From NCBI GenBank assembly GCA_018700655.1, contig JABIUG010000089.1, forward strand, positions 1-5,977: DNA of 5,977 bases. Reading direction: 5' to 3'. The first letter of the stretch is position 1. Each line of letters opens with the position of its first letter. The notes under the pieces were generated by a model that did not search any database, was not told the origin of the DNA, and saw only the letters and a list, made by a program, of their open reading frames with translations. Shown here in pieces: positions 5,540 to 5,977 of this stretch. A program made the position numbers and the translations under genes. Origin of the DNA: Rhodospirillaceae bacterium (lineage in GTDB: Bacteria; Pseudomonadota; Alphaproteobacteria; SP197).

Positions 5540-5977
5540 ATGTCAGCATCATCACCGCCCGCTGCGAGCTACTATGACGTAAGGTTGGAGGCTGGCGAGT
5601 GTCTGCTGGACGACCTTCGCCAGCGCTGCGGTCTCAAGCGCGACGATCTTCTGGAGCGCAAGGTTGCCGGTCTGATCCGGCAACGACCGCAGGCAACCCT
5701 GTTCTCCTGGCTTGATGACCTGCGTGACCGGCCCGCGAACCAGGCGGAGTGGCTGGCGATCGTTGATGCGGTGACAATCCACGAAACGTACTTTTTCCGC
5801 GATCCCAATCAGCTCGAAGTTCTGCGTCAGGTTTTGTTGCCCGAGCAGATAGCCGCTTGTATTGCTGCTGATCAGCGCCGGATCACAGTCTGGTCTGCCG
5901 GCTGTGCCTCAGGTGAAGAGGCCTATTCGGTAGCTATACTCCTCCTCGAAGCACTCGGTGATGCCGGTGAGAATCCG
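5540..5977 (+). CDS. cheR: CheR chemoreceptor glutamate methyltransferase, 5' part
   Basis: An open frame of 146 codons from the ATG at 5540 to the window end, with no stop, so the gene is cut by the window. CheR transfers methyl groups from S-adenosylmethionine to receptor glutamates for adaptation. Residues about 15-70 are the helical N-terminal domain. VTIHETYFFRDP (78-89) is the conserved CheR motif that joins the two domains, and ITVWSAGCASGEEAYSVA (115-132) is the SAM-binding loop. The remaining methyltransferase core lies beyond the window. It is 19 bp after the MCP gene, probably in one transcript, and that MCP is a likely substrate. The HETYFFRDP form recalls CheR proteins of alternative chemosensory systems as well as flagellar ones, so the pathway type stays open. 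Any extra C-terminal domain, such as TPR, cannot be seen. Confidence 0.93.
   Translation, partial: MSASSPPAASYYDVRLEAGECLLDDLRQRCGLKRDDLLERKVAGLIRQRPQATLFSWLDDLRDRPANQAEWLAIVDAVTIHETYFFRDPNQLEVLRQVLLPEQIAACIAADQRRITVWSAGCASGEEAYSVAILLLEALGDAGENP

Noticed and set aside
1..5977. tRNA, rRNA, CRISPR array or transposase gene
   Set aside because: I saw no tRNA-like cloverleaf, no regularly spaced repeat array and no transposase-like protein in any frame.

Overview
The window is about 6 kb of high-GC bacterial chromosome with no sign of insertion sequences, RNA genes or CRISPR. Codon usage, the tightly packed operon and the mix of betaine-type catabolism with chemotaxis fit an alphaproteobacterium, possibly a Rhodospirillales-like marine or soil heterotroph. 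The taxon is an inference, not something read from a marker gene.

Layout. Positions 1-133 are non-coding and hold GC-rich palindromic repeat DNA. A four-gene operon then runs on the minus strand, in transcription order: a Rieske-type oxygenase (3668-2538), a beta-keto acid cleavage enzyme of the BKACE family (2515-1634), and two tandem metallo-beta-lactamase-fold hydrolases (1634-891 and 883-134). The gaps are 22 bp, a 1-bp TGATG overlap, and 7 bp, so the genes are almost certainly co-transcribed. A 349-bp, less GC-rich divergent intergenic region (3669-4017) follows, with a 9-bp-arm palindrome and a repeated TTAAYCGGG element. On the plus strand lie a two-transmembrane methyl-accepting chemotaxis protein (4018-5520) and, 19 bp later, the first 146 codons of a CheR methyltransferase that runs off the window end.

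How the genes may work together. The oxygenase has the glutamate bridging residue (E207) seen in carnitine, choline and glycine-betaine Rieske oxygenases rather than the aspartate of aromatic dioxygenases. The BKACE resembles the dehydrocarnitine-cleaving clade. In known carnitine catabolism, dehydrocarnitine plus acetyl-CoA gives betainyl-CoA plus acetoacetate; betainyl-CoA is hydrolysed to betaine, and betaine is demethylated by a Rieske oxygenase. Here the two MBL-fold proteins stand where a thioesterase would be needed. I infer a carnitine- or betaine-like quaternary ammonium pathway in which the MBL proteins act as hydrolases, perhaps acyl-CoA thioesterases. Substrate and MBL role are unproven. 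No dehydrogenase, oxygenase reductase, transporter or regulator is visible in the window.

The MCP-CheR pair is the start of a chemosensory gene set. Whether it senses the substrate of the divergent operon cannot be told from the sequence.
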